A DNA stretch of 64,000 bases. Origin: Telopea speciosissima (taxonomy: Eukaryota; Streptophyta; Magnoliopsida; Proteales; Proteaceae). The position numbers and the translations under genes are program-made. The stretch lies in the NCBI RefSeq assembly GCF_018873765.1, contig NC_057919.1:66520984-66584983 (forward strand), given 5' to 3'. The notes beneath the pieces are model-generated. The model worked only from the letters and a program-made list of their open reading frames with translations, did no database searches and was not told where the DNA came from. Positions 54,201-64,000 of the stretch are shown here, piece after piece; position 1 is the first letter of the stretch; each line of letters opens with the position of its first letter.

Positions 54201-57200
54201 AGAGATGTATTGTATCGTATCAAAGAGACGCTGGATGCACGAAAGATCTGTATGGAAATAGTTAAGAAACATAAAAAATGCTTAGGATATATGCAAAATA
54301 CAGTTTTGAAGCATAAAATACTATAAATAAGTTAGTATGAGGCAAGTTCGTTCAATTGATTATATATCAAGGATGAGATTTCTTACATCTACTAATACCA
54401 GTTTTTTTTAGCTATCGTGGTATCGTATCATATTGGTACCGTACAGCTATGATACGTATCGGTTAGTTTCGGCGGATATACCTTGGTTGTACCAGAACGG
54501 AACCCAACATTTTTTTCCTGATTACCACAAGCCAATGTCCCTTTATTTTCATTGCTGGCTACAGTAGTGATGATTTATGTGGTAGGAAATCAAACTCAGA
54601 AAGGTCTGTTAAGTGTCAGCTATATGATGTCAACACTTCGAATTAGAAGTTCTGTCCTTTATGCAACAAGTATGGGCGCAGAAACGACATCAGCTCTAGC
54701 CTTTAGGTGTGCCAATGGGAGGAAGAGACAGAATGATTGTTAAAGAATTCAATTAATCTATAACCTACTTTTTGAAAGTTGGAATTCTGATTTGACCGAC
54801 CGTTCAACTTGGTGCCATATGATCTGATATTGACTTGTTTATTTGACCATCTGTTTTTGGTACATTTTATTTTTATATTTTATTTCTCAATAAATTTGTG
54901 GTATATCTATTATACATTCTACTTTACATTTTTATTTATTTTACATTTACTTGTGAGTTGAATATCCCATTGTTTGATAGATACCTATTCGGATATTCCG
55001 AAGTATTAGAGTAACATAGACTTATAGAGAAGATTAAACAGGGGAAAACGGAAATTTTAACACAACCATTGAATCCCTTAGTGCTTCTTGTGCAAAGAAA
55101 ATAGTCTGAAAAAGGATAAATCATGCTGTCATGCTAGAATTCTATAAATTTATTTTGCTTCTTGTATCTGTTGAAATCCTTTTTATAGTCCCTTTTTCCT
55201 CTCTTGTTTTTTTTTTGGGACAAAACTAAAGTGGCTCTCTTTGTCCTCCGTTACTTGGTTTCTCCTCCTCTGGAAGTAAACTGTTTCTGAAGATTCAGAG
55301 TCAAAATGTTTTCATTTTGGTGGATGTTTCATAACTTCATTTTTTGGTTAGCTCTTTAGCAATTTACAAATTTTCTTCTGATTACAGCTCCAGCTGTAGC
55401 CATGTCACCTACTGCTGCCCCAGCTCGTTTGCCCTCTTTAACACCATTGTTCACTGCTAACAAAAGGAAACACCCAGGTTTGATTCTCATTCTGGGTATT
55501 GTTATTGGCATCCTGATCATCGTCATTGTATCTGTGCTAGTAATATGTTCATGCACATCCGTTCGAGGAAGGGAGAAAGCACTTCCCATAGAAACTGGTA
55601 TATTCTTCAAATTCACCTTGTTTCTGTTCTTAATAATATTTTTGATTGTACATCATTCCAGTATTTTCATGCCATTCTGCAGAAAGTTCACATAGCAGAA
55701 TATATTTTAAAATGAGACTGATGACCATATTATATCTCTGAACAACAATGTGACAAACTGAAACCACAGGGCTACTACCTGTGGTGAGGAATGAGGAAAA
55801 CTTGGAGATATCTCGAGCCTTCTTCAGCATGTTTTGAGCCTTTGTAGAGCTATTTAGACCAAAAAGTTCTATGGTAATTCCATATACTTATGCAGAATAT
55901 GATTGATGAAATTGAGAATAGTGGCTTGTGAAATTATGTCCACATCCCACTTTATTTATACTAGACTAGAGAATGTTCTAGAGTAGGTACAAGTACAAGA
56001 ATACCCCTAAGGGACGAAATAACAAAAATACCCTTGTACCCAAATTACAACACTCCCCCTCAAGTTGGTGCATAGATAGATGTCAATCATGCCCAACTTG
56101 GAAATAATTGGATAAAAAACTTTACTAGATAAGCCTTTAGTGAACACATCTGCCAGTTGTTCTGCTGATGTGATAAAAGGGACACAAATGATGCCTTGTT
56201 CTAACTTCTCCTTGATGAAGTGATGATCAATCTCAATATGTTTTGTCCGATCATGTTGAACTAGGTTGTGTGCAATACTAATGGCTGATTTGCTATCACA
56301 AAAGAGTTGCATGGGAAATTGAATAGGGACACAAATCCTGGAGAAGACACTGAAACCAGAGAAGTAACGAGGTTTCCACCAATCATAGTACAATATCCGG
56401 AGGGGGAACGTCTATCGTCAGGAGAACCAGCCCAATCAGCATCAGTGTAAGCTTCAATGCATAGATGATCATGAGAAGAAAAAAGAACCTCTTGACCAGG
56501 AGCAGACTTCGAGGTACCTCAAGATCCTATAATACAGCTTCCAAGTGTCCAGAGTAAGGATCATGAATGTATTGGCTGACCATACTAATAGCAAATGCAA
56601 TGTCTGGTCTAGTGTGAGAGAGATAAATCAATCTCCCAACAAATCTCTGATATCCCCCTTTATCTACAGGTTCACCATCCTTCTGCATGAGATGAAAATT
56701 TGCCTCTGGGGTGTATCTGCTGGTTTTTACCTAAACATCCCAGCGCCAGCCAAAAGGTCGAGTGTATACTTCTATTGAGAAAGGCAGATACCTAGATCTG
56801 ATTGTGCAGCCTCAATCCCAAGGAAGTACCGTAGCTTTCCCAGATCTTTAATCTCAAATTCGGTACAAGAAAAGTCTTCAACCGGGCTATTTACTACTGT
56901 TACTTCCTGTAACCACGATGTCGTCAACATATACAATAAGAACACGAATTTGCTCACCATTCTTCTTGATGAACAAAGTATGATCAACATTACTCTGTTT
57001 ATAACCCATAGACATCATTGCTTTATAAAAGCGCCCAAACCACGCTCGAGGTGATTGTTTCAACCCATACAATGCTCATTTAATTTGCATACCTTGCCAT
57101 GGGTTTTTGGACTAGAGAATCCACGAGGGACATCCATGTATACTTCCTCTTCAAGTTCCCATGAAGGAATGCATTTTTGATATCCAGTTGTTGCAGCTCC

Positions 57201-60200
57201 CATCCCAAGTTAACTACACATGAGAGAATCACTTGAATAGTGTTTAACTTGGCCACTTTCTCCTGGAAGTCTATGCCAAATGTTTGGGTGAAGCCCTTGG
57301 CAATCAATCGAGCCGTGTATCTATCAACAGTACCATCCATCTTTTGCTTCATAGTGAACACCCATTTGCATCCCACATGTTTTTTCCCCGAAGGAAGAGT
57401 GACCAAGTCCTATGTCTCATTTTTTCCAAGTGACCTCACCTCTTCCACCATAGCAACCTTCCAATTTGGATCAGCCAAAGCTTCCTGCCAGTGCTTAGGA
57501 ATGGAAATAGATGACAAGGAAGAAACGAAAGCATGAAAAGAAGGAGAAAGAGACTCATAAGAGACTACATTGGAAATAGGGTGTACAGTGCAAGTGTATC
57601 AGGTTTACAGATGGCAATAGGTAAATCAAGTGTAGGATCATAAATAGGAGAAGACTCACCAGATGGAGGCTGTGTAGGAGAACTTGGATCAAGAGGTGAC
57701 GATTGGAGTGGCACAGTGCTAGTGGTGGTGGCTTCTTCTTTCTGCCTTTTTTAGACTTGGTGCGAACAAAAACCTTCAATGGAACCATGGGCTTATCTTG
57801 GACAGAAGTCGTGGGCTCTCCCTGGGCTGAAATCTCCCCCTGCTCCCTTTGGACCGAAATCATGTCTTCTTTTGAATATGGAATTGGAGCAATCAGAAGC
57901 ACATTTTCCCGTGAAGAGAACTCCCCCTGAAGAGGTGCGGTAGCGGGAAAATATGCTTCATTCTCATGGAACACCATGTCCATAGAGACAAACATACAAC
58001 GAGAGGGTGGATGATAGCATTTATATCCTTTTTGAGTCGCCGAGTAACCAAGAAAAATACAGCGAATGCCACGAGCATCCAGCTTACCATGTTGTCGATG
58101 ATTACGGGCAAAGCACACACAACCAAACTCCTTCTGGGCAACAATAAAATTTAGGGAACCCGTGAGCAACTCTAAGGGGCAGCGAGAGTTGAGAACCTAA
58201 GAAGGCATCTGATTAATAAGATATGTAGCTGTGAGGACAACCTCGCTCCAATAAGGGGTAGAGATGTTCATTTGAAACATCAAAGAACGTGTAACCTCCA
58301 ATAAATGCTGATTCTCTTGCGTTCAACCATGCCATTTTGAGTAGGGGTGTCGACCATAGTTGTCAAGGCGCCTAGGCGTCCAGGCGCTTTGGTCGACTTG
58401 GGCGCTTGGTCGCCTAATTGGTGTCGCCTTGATTTTTTACCCTCTCCAGCTCCTTGGGTCGCCTAACTGCCATGACAACTATGGTGTCGACACAGCTTGT
58501 CTGATGAATGATTCCATTGTCACCCAGATAAGTTTGCAAGGACCCATCATCATATTCCCACCCATTATCTGTGTATAGAATCTTGATCTTGGCATCAAAC
58601 TGGGTCTTAACCATTTAGTAGAAGAGCTGGAAACAGCGGAAGACCTCATTCTTCTGGCGTAACCATAGTTGTTAAGGCGACTAGGCGAATTAAGGCGGTC
58701 GAAGGGATTGAAAAACAAGGCGGCACCAACAAGGCGACACCAAAATTCAAGGCGAGGGCAAGGCGCCTGGACGCCTAGGCGACGCCTTGACAACTATGGG
58801 CGTAACAAGTAAATCCAAGTAACTCACATATGACGATCAATAAACGTAAGAAACCAACGGTACCCAGTAGCAGAAACACATCGGGTAGGGCCCCGCACAT
58901 CAGAATGAATTAAATAAAAAGGTACCAAACTTATATTATTAGAAAGGGGATATACCGAACGAGTTTGCTTTGCAAATATGCAAGCATCTCAAAAAGTGGT
59001 TCGGGTTACATTTGTTAAATAAATCAGGAAAAATCTTGGCCAAAATCCCAAGAGGTAGATGGCCCAGATGGTGATGCCATCTATATAAATCGGCCAGGGC
59101 AACTTTAGAAGAACCAAGAGGAGCTTGTGTTGTCAATGCTAAGGAAGAGGAGTTTGCAGAATCAAGCAAGTGTAAGCCATTGACCACTTTACTACTATCA
59201 ATCATATTCTTCGTCACCAAGTCCTGTAAAACACAAAGGGAAGGGAAAAAAAGGTTGCTTTGCAATTCAAATCCTAGTAAGGTTACTAATGTAAAGGAGA
59301 TTATTAGCAAAATTGGGCACATGCAGAACAGAGAATAAAAATAGTAAAGGCAAGCACTCAACAGAACCCTTCCTAGAAATAGAGGAGAGGGAACCATCAG
59401 CAACCCTAACTTTACCGTTACGTGAACCAGGGAAATACTCAAAAAAGGAATGAGATGAACTAGTCATATGGTCGGTGGCCCCTGAGTCAATAATCCAAGG
59501 ATTGAATGGATTTAAGGGAGGCACAGTGACCACCGACATAAATACCTTTATGAGCAAAATGGGAATCGAAAGAGGCTGGCATGGATGTGGCAATAGATGT
59601 TGATGGAGAAGAACTGGGCGGTGCAAGGAGACGGCGGAGCTGAGTCATCAAATCCTCCGGAGAGAGATGCTCCAATGGGTGCAGCATCAGTGGTTTCAGT
59701 TTGGTGTGCCTGAACCGAACTGGTCTCGTGACTGCGATCACGACTTTGCCATTTGCAGGTCTACGATGGAGCTTCCAACAAAAATCATTGGTGTGACATT
59801 CCTTTTCGCAATATTCATATTTAATAGGGCCCTTGTCTGAATTAGGGCGATTATTGGGACGTTGAGTCCCTCCATGGGAAGAGGCTCCAGACCTCGAAAA
59901 AAGAGTGGATCAATCCTGGGCAGCAGGTTGCAACATCGCAGTACGGCGGCTGTCTTCTGATTGAACCATAGCATACACCTGCTCCGAAATGGGAAAAGGA
60001 TCAGGACTCAGGACATGAGCCTGAATCTGATCAAACTCAATATTGGGACCTGTCAGGATCACATACACACGAAGCTTGTTCTCCCGTTTGGTGAACTTCA
60101 AGGCATCAGTAGTGCAAGAAGCAGAGAAATCCTCATATAGTCTGACTCTTGCCACATACCTCGCAACTCAGAAAAATATTGGGATAATGTCATCTCTTTT

Positions 60201-61887
60201 TGTTTCGTCTCATGGATCTTCTTTTGGAGTTCATAGACTTGAGCATCAGTACCCACTTGAGAGTAGTATCTTTGGCTGCTTTCCAGATTTTGGCCGCCGA
60301 ATCCAGTAAGAGATAACCCCGTGCAATATTTGTATGCATGGAATTGATAAGATAGGACATTACCAGATAGTTGTCCAAATTCCATTTGTTTTAAGTGGGA
60401 CCAGCTTCATCAGGCTTCGTAGCATCCCTGTTATGTCACTCATGTGCTTTTTACTGTACATCTTTTTTTTGTCCTTGGTCTATAAAAGGAAAGTGAGCCT
60501 CATTTGTAAGGCATCGAGGCCTTGGAGTCTTATAGAACTTGCCAAAGGGTTCTAAGAATCTTGTAGGTGTAAAGAGTCCTCTTTTCTTCTTTATATTCAT
60601 AGCCTAAGCATCTTATGTAAGAAAGTCTTACTTCTCTTTATTCTTTGTCTATACTCTATGTAAGCTTCAACTTCTCGTCTCCTTCCTTCAGCTCTCTACA
60701 CTTTTTCCTTTCTTTTGTTTTTTACACAAGTAAGGTCCTTCTCTTGTGTAATTGGTTTTGCAAGGAATTGGAAAAGAAGCACAGTTATAGCCTAAAAATA
60801 TGCATTTAAATTCTTCAATTCAGCTTATGGTATGGTTTTCTTTTCAATTCAGTGTATGGTATGATTTTCTTTTCAATTCACTTTATGGTATGGTTTTTTA
60901 TGGTTGAGAGTTTGGTTCTCTTCCTAAAGGTTTGATGGTCAAACCATATAGTGGTTCTTGGTGAATAATACCTTATAATTCCTTTTATCACTCTCTCTCC
61001 CCTCTTATGCTATCTCTCAAATTTTCTCCTTCCCTGTCTTCTCTGTCCCAAGAAGTAAAAACTTATTATTTCCTTACAAGTGCCCTGCTTGATCTAGTGA
61101 TCCAGTACTCATACAGTCAATTTAAATGACTTCGGGTTGTGGATTCTGCCTTACTACAGTCTGATTGGTTTTTTATTATTTTTGAGTCTATTGTGAAACT
61201 AACCCTTTATGGGTCCAGTTCGTGAGGCAAAGCAGTCTAACTAGCCAGTTTTAAAAAAATTGAAATAGTAAACATGCTAATTAATTAGCTTTACTTATAG
61301 GAACACAGGAAACAAATTCCCATTTTGGTTCTATTTTTTTGAATTAGCTTTATTTATAGGAACACAGGAAACATATTCTCATTTGTTTTTTTTAATTTTT
61401 CTTTGCTATTTGAAAAGTTTTATAAAGTTTTGTTTTATATCAAATTTATACATTACTGTATTTTATTTTGCAGCAAAATCAAGGACTGTAGATGCAGTTC
61501 CAACTGTAGGATCTCTTCCGCACCCCACCAGTACCCGGTATATTGCATATGAAGAACTTAGAGAAGCAACAAATAACTTTGAACCAGCAAGCATGCTTGG
61601 AGAGGGTGGGTTTGGCAGGGTCTTCAAGGGGGTCTTAAGTGATGGTACAGCTGTTGCAATCAAGAAACTTACTAACGGAGGACAACAAGGTGATAAAGAG
61701 TTCTTAGTTGAGGTTGAGATGCTAAGCAGACTACATCACCGTAATCTGGTGAAGCTTGTGGGGTACTATAGCAGCCATGACTCTTCACAGAATCTCCTCT
61801 GTTATGAGCTTGTTCCAAATGGAAGCTTAGAGGCCTGGCTCCATGGTATTTTATCTTCCTGAGTTATGGCATTCTGCTTCTTCTTCT

Positions 61888-61921
<34 letters not shown>

Positions 61922-62589
61922 TACACACACCACAAATTATAATGTGTCTTCATGTTTGCTAATCTAAAACTTGCTGTGTTATATAACCTTCTTCACAGGG
62001 AAAAAAACCAGTTGTTTTAGCCATAGTTAATTTCTACTTATTAAATATGAGAACAAACTTGATACTTCTCTTTTAGTTTTTTCATACATTTTGTTGATGT
62101 AGACTGTCCTTTTTCTTCAGGTCCATTGGGTGTAAATTGTCCTCTAGATTGGGATACCAGAATGAAGATTGCCCTTGATGCTGCGAGAGGGCTTGCCTAC
62201 CTACATGAAGACTCACAGCCCTGTGTCATCCACAGGGATTTCAAGGCATCTAATATACTTCTCGAAAACAACTTTCATGCTAAAGTTGCAGATTTTGGCC
62301 TGGCCAAACAGGCACCTGAAGGCCGTGCAAACTATCTGTCTACGCGTGTGATGGGTACATTTGGGTGAGTTTCTCTCCATCTCCCTTTGAAACTGCATAT
62401 TCCTGGATTATCCTCCTTAAGTGTTAGTGAAATGGTTTTAGGTATGTAGCCCCTGAATATGCCATGACTGGACATCTACTAGTAAAGAGCGATGTATACA
62501 GCTATGGGGTTGTCCTCCTTGAGTTGCTAACTGGAAGGAAGCCTGTGGATATGTCACAGCCTTCTGGCCAGGAGAACCTTGTGACATGG
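51216..62589 (+). CDS. ALE2/At4g02010-like receptor-like serine/threonine kinase, exons 1-7, partial
   Basis: Plasma-membrane receptor kinase. Exons: 51216-51237, 51946-52368, 52578-52949, 55388-55597, 61474-61845, 62121-62364, 62442-62589; all junctions are GT-AG and phases agree (1,1,1,1,1,2,0), giving 597 residues. Order: signal-type hydrophobic N-terminus; Pro/Ser-rich segment; Cys-containing ectodomain starting [10 protein letters not shown] with [18 protein letters not shown]; transmembrane helix at about 304-326 ([20 protein letters not shown]); kinase with [27 protein letters not shown] (RD type), DFGLAK and [12 protein letters not shown]. Exon 1 is chosen because ATG GCT GGT splices in phase to exon 2; an alternative ATG at 51915 would need retained intron. 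The last kinase exons and C-terminus are beyond the window. Introns 3 and 4 (2.4 and 5.9 kb) contain repeats. Exons show no lesion. Confidence 0.9.
53160..53400 (+). pseudogene. LINE polymerase fragment in an approximately 100-bp tandem duplication
   Basis: Two copies (about 53175-53275 and 53276-53376) each contain AAATTGTTAAAACA, then GGAGATCCTTTGTCTCCACT, which translates to the LINE polymerase motif GDPLSPLLF. They differ by a few substitutions and a 3-base insertion. Located in intron 3 of the receptor kinase. Only this motif remains of the LINE. Confidence 0.7.
54150..54490. mobile_element. Decayed TATCG-rich MITE
   Basis: Both ends carry GTATCGTATC/GATACGTATC words in opposite orientation around a non-repetitive centre, as in the TATCG-rich elements at 5885-6120 and 21120-21740. 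Exact ends and target duplication are not resolved. Lies in intron 3 of the receptor kinase. Confidence 0.4.
55891..56052 (-). repeat. 3' LTR of the minus-strand copia element
   Basis: Read on the minus strand it begins TGTTGTAATTTG directly after the polypurine tract and ends CATATTCTGCA, 162 bp, with TG...CA ends. The outer limit rests on the TG...CA rule because no second LTR is available to compare. Confidence 0.6.
58355..58483. mobile_element. hAT MITE, 129 bp, perfect 8-bp TSD
   Basis: The ends CATAGTTGTCAAGG and, in reverse, CATAGTTGTCATGG form inverted repeats. Octamers gtgtcgac at 58347-58354 and 58484-58491 are identical. The interior is rich in GGCGCC/AGGCG words. It is inserted in the copia integrase relic. 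Confidence 0.92.
58664..58798. mobile_element. hAT MITE, 135 bp, perfect 8-bp TSD
   Basis: The ends CATAGTTGTTAAGGCG and, in reverse, CATAGTTGTCAAGGCG match at 15 of 16. Octamers ggcgtaac at 58656-58663 and 58799-58806 are identical. Same family as 58355-58483, only 180 bp away. Confidence 0.92.
60451..61473 (+). other. Remainder of receptor kinase intron 4
   Basis: Has an LTR-like look at 60470-60790 (TATAAAAGG box near 60481, then pyrimidine-rich leader), similar in layout to the LTR at the right edge but without a recognised partner. A 40-bp word ATTCA(G/C)TTTATGGTATGGTTTTCTTT is repeated at about 60820-60900, and TTATAGGAACACAGGAAACA is repeated at about 61300 and 61355. The rest is plain intron. 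Confidence 0.4.
61879..61919 (+). repeat. TTC and TC microsatellite in intron 5
   Basis: TTC repeats followed by about 17 TC units and a short CA stretch, shortly after the donor of exon 5. Confidence 0.9.
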
Positions 62590-63499
62590 GTTAGTACTTT
62601 CTTCTTTCCATTATATTTGAATTTACCACATCTGAAATTCCAAATTGTGTGGAATCCTCTATCTCAACCAGCAGGCCCTTGTGTTCAGGTCCTTGCCATG
62701 ATGTGAGCACAGGATGGCCATGTATGTGCACACATTCATGATGCACTTCTTGAACTGGTCATAACTAATAAGTAGTTGATGCACGTCACTGATTCATCTC
62801 TGATTTCATTCTGAATTGGAAGAAATGCTTCATGGTTGACATGCTACCATTTTAATTGTCTAAACAGTTCTTTTAAGTGGATATTAGGGCTGCTTGATTG
62901 ACCTTTAGCACCACTTACCAATGAAATAGCAACATGTGCATATTTTGAACTGTTTCAGTTAGAAGTTGCATAGGACACTGTTTGGTACAAATGTGGCTAG
63001 GACCCATTTGAGAAGAGCATAAAACTTGATTCAGAAGGTTTTGTAACAGTCGATGTAACTCTAATGTCTCACTCACATATTTTCTTAGGTTTTTCTTTGG
63101 CTCACAGGCAGAATGTGTATGAAAACCTTACGTATTTTAATAGACGAAAACTATAGGTGGTGAACATAATATCTATTTTGGATTTCTACAAGCCTTGGTG
63201 AGTTGGTGTATATTTGCATGATATATGTTCTAAGTATATGCAATTCTTTTCATCAGATACTATACACCTTCCATATAAAAAAAATACTTATTCTACTGAT
63301 GGGACCATATATTTGAGGTTTGCTGAATCTGAGCTCATGTATTTGTCAGATTCCAATACTCTTTATCTGTACCAATTCAACATTAGGCCAGACTAGTGCC
63401 CTAACAAGCTGACATGAACAAAACTTTCTGTTTTTATGGTGTGTCCATTCATTTGCAAAATATGATATGATGATACACCAAAAGTCAATGGTTAACGTC
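62590..63499 (+). other. Receptor kinase intron 7, nothing coding found
   Basis: The next expected exon (the block following NLVTW in the kinase) was looked for on the plus strand and not seen, so intron 7 is at least 1.4 kb. No repeat other than the LTR at the right edge is recognised. Confidence 0.5.
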
Positions 63500-64000
63500 T
63501 TGGGGACTTCAGTATCAGCTTGGAGGACCCCTACGCTCTGATACCATATTACAACTAAGAGAGAAGGAGGATATTACATACAGAGATTACTTAAAAGAGA
63601 TTGCATAAAGAGAAGAGAAAGTTTAAGAGGAGAGAAAAGTTTAGAAAGCAAACATAGAACTTTGATATTATAACAAAGAAAAGAAAGAACTTGCATAGAG
63701 TACTCTAGGCTAGAGACTCTTCGTACATAAGAACTTATATAAACATTACAAAGAGAGATAAGAAAGGAAGACAAAAGGGAAGTGGTACACTTACACTAGT
63801 GGAACACTAAGAAATGGTGGAGAGAAGAGTGGAAGAAATGGACTAGTAGAGAGAAGACTTGGGAAATAGAAGGACAAAACACTAAGACTCTTAAAGAGAA
63901 GAGAACTCTCGAGAAATTCTTCTTCTCTTCTAGTGCTAATAATCGCCAAAGACCTATATCTTACGAATGAAACTACCCTTCCCTTTTATAGACTAAGGGG
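63500..64000 (-). mobile_element. End of a copia-type LTR retrotransposon in receptor kinase intron 7
   Basis: On the minus strand the primer binding site reads ATGGTATCAGAGCGTAGGGG (complement at about 63532-63551), just after an LTR end. The LTR runs to the right: its leader, rich in TCTTCTCT words, starts at a TATAAAAGGG box near 63985. U3 lies beyond the window. To the left of the primer site no gag sequence is recognised, so the element is probably deleted or non-autonomous. Confidence 0.6.

Larger units (their letters stand above)
55891..60450 (-). mobile_element. Ty1/copia retrotransposon in receptor kinase intron 4, 5' LTR missing
   Basis: Minus orientation. The 3' LTR is 55891-56052, preceded (to its right) by the polypurine tract read CAACTTGAGGGGGAG. 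Coding relics follow in copia order: RNase H 56007-56400 (KHIEIDHHF), polymerase 56780-57410 (YVDDIVV near 56910; [10 protein letters not shown] near 57180), integrase and pre-integrase 57890-59440 ([11 protein letters not shown]), protease 59450-59520 (IDSGATDHM) and gag 59740-60440 ([16 protein letters not shown]). Stops and shifts are frequent. No 5' LTR or primer site is found up to 60960, so the right end is truncated. It is antisense to the kinase gene. Confidence 0.85.

Noticed and set aside
57240..58154. Plus-strand frames across the intron 4 copia element
   Set aside because: They are antisense to recognisable minus-strand integrase and polymerase sequence.
60470..60790. TATA-containing LTR-like block as the missing 5' LTR of the minus-strand copia
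   Set aside because: It does not align with the 3' LTR at 55891-56052 and lies in the opposite apparent orientation.

Overview
This is nuclear DNA from a flowering plant. The evidence is spliced genes with GT-AG introns, plant-only protein families (an LRR-XII receptor kinase, an ALDH22-type aldehyde dehydrogenase, an extracellular-domain receptor kinase like Arabidopsis At4g02010/ALE2, a Golden2-like fragment) and plant transposon families (Au-like SINEs, plant RTE and L1 LINEs, Ty1/copia elements, hAT MITEs). The genome looks TE-rich with long introns. A dicot, possibly an early-diverging one, fits best, but the species cannot be fixed from the sequence.

Layout. (1) 1-16.25 kb, minus strand: the first five coding exons of ALDH22A1. 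The gene runs off the left edge. Intron 4 is about 10.6 kb because it holds a nest: a degraded hAT-like repeat, a Ty1/copia element inside it (4982-13698, CCCCC target duplication), and inside the copia a 236-bp hAT MITE, a larger hAT-type element, an Au-like SINE and a 2.8-kb non-autonomous LTR element. Intron 5 holds two further hAT elements and another SINE. (2) 16.66-20.32 kb, minus strand: an LRR-XII (FLS2/EFR/Xa21 class) receptor kinase that is complete except for one in-frame TGA, about 410 bp from the ALDH22A1 start codon. (3) 20.47-24.73 kb: a 2.2-kb tandem duplication, each copy carrying a long-inverted-repeat Mutator-like element and a small MITE. (4) 25-41 kb: repeat-dominated DNA with an RTE relic, a 5'-truncated L1 with clear target-site duplication, a 108-bp minisatellite, palindromic MITEs, and a candidate gene-fragment-carrying TIR element (39118-41446) holding pieces of a Golden2-like gene and probably of a sterol carrier protein 2 gene. 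(5) 42.2-42.7 kb: an apparently intact mitochondrial ribosomal protein L11 gene, plus strand. (6) 43-50.7 kb: LINE, SINE, MITE and LTR relics. (7) 51.2 kb to beyond the right edge, plus strand: an ALE2/At4g02010-like receptor kinase, seven coding exons visible. Its intron 4 is swollen by a minus-strand Ty1/copia element that itself carries two hAT MITEs with perfect 8-bp target duplications. Its intron 7 contains one end of another LTR element.

The four main genes are not a pathway; they are unrelated neighbours. The unusual content is the layered record of insertions: several elements have readable target duplications, so relative ages can be ordered. I found no operon, CRISPR array, tRNA or rRNA gene. 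The most novel-looking items are the non-autonomous LTR element with a lone decayed protease relic (8726-11537), the candidate gene-fragment carrier (39118-41446), and an in-frame duplication inside the copia RNase H that copied a pre-existing stop codon.
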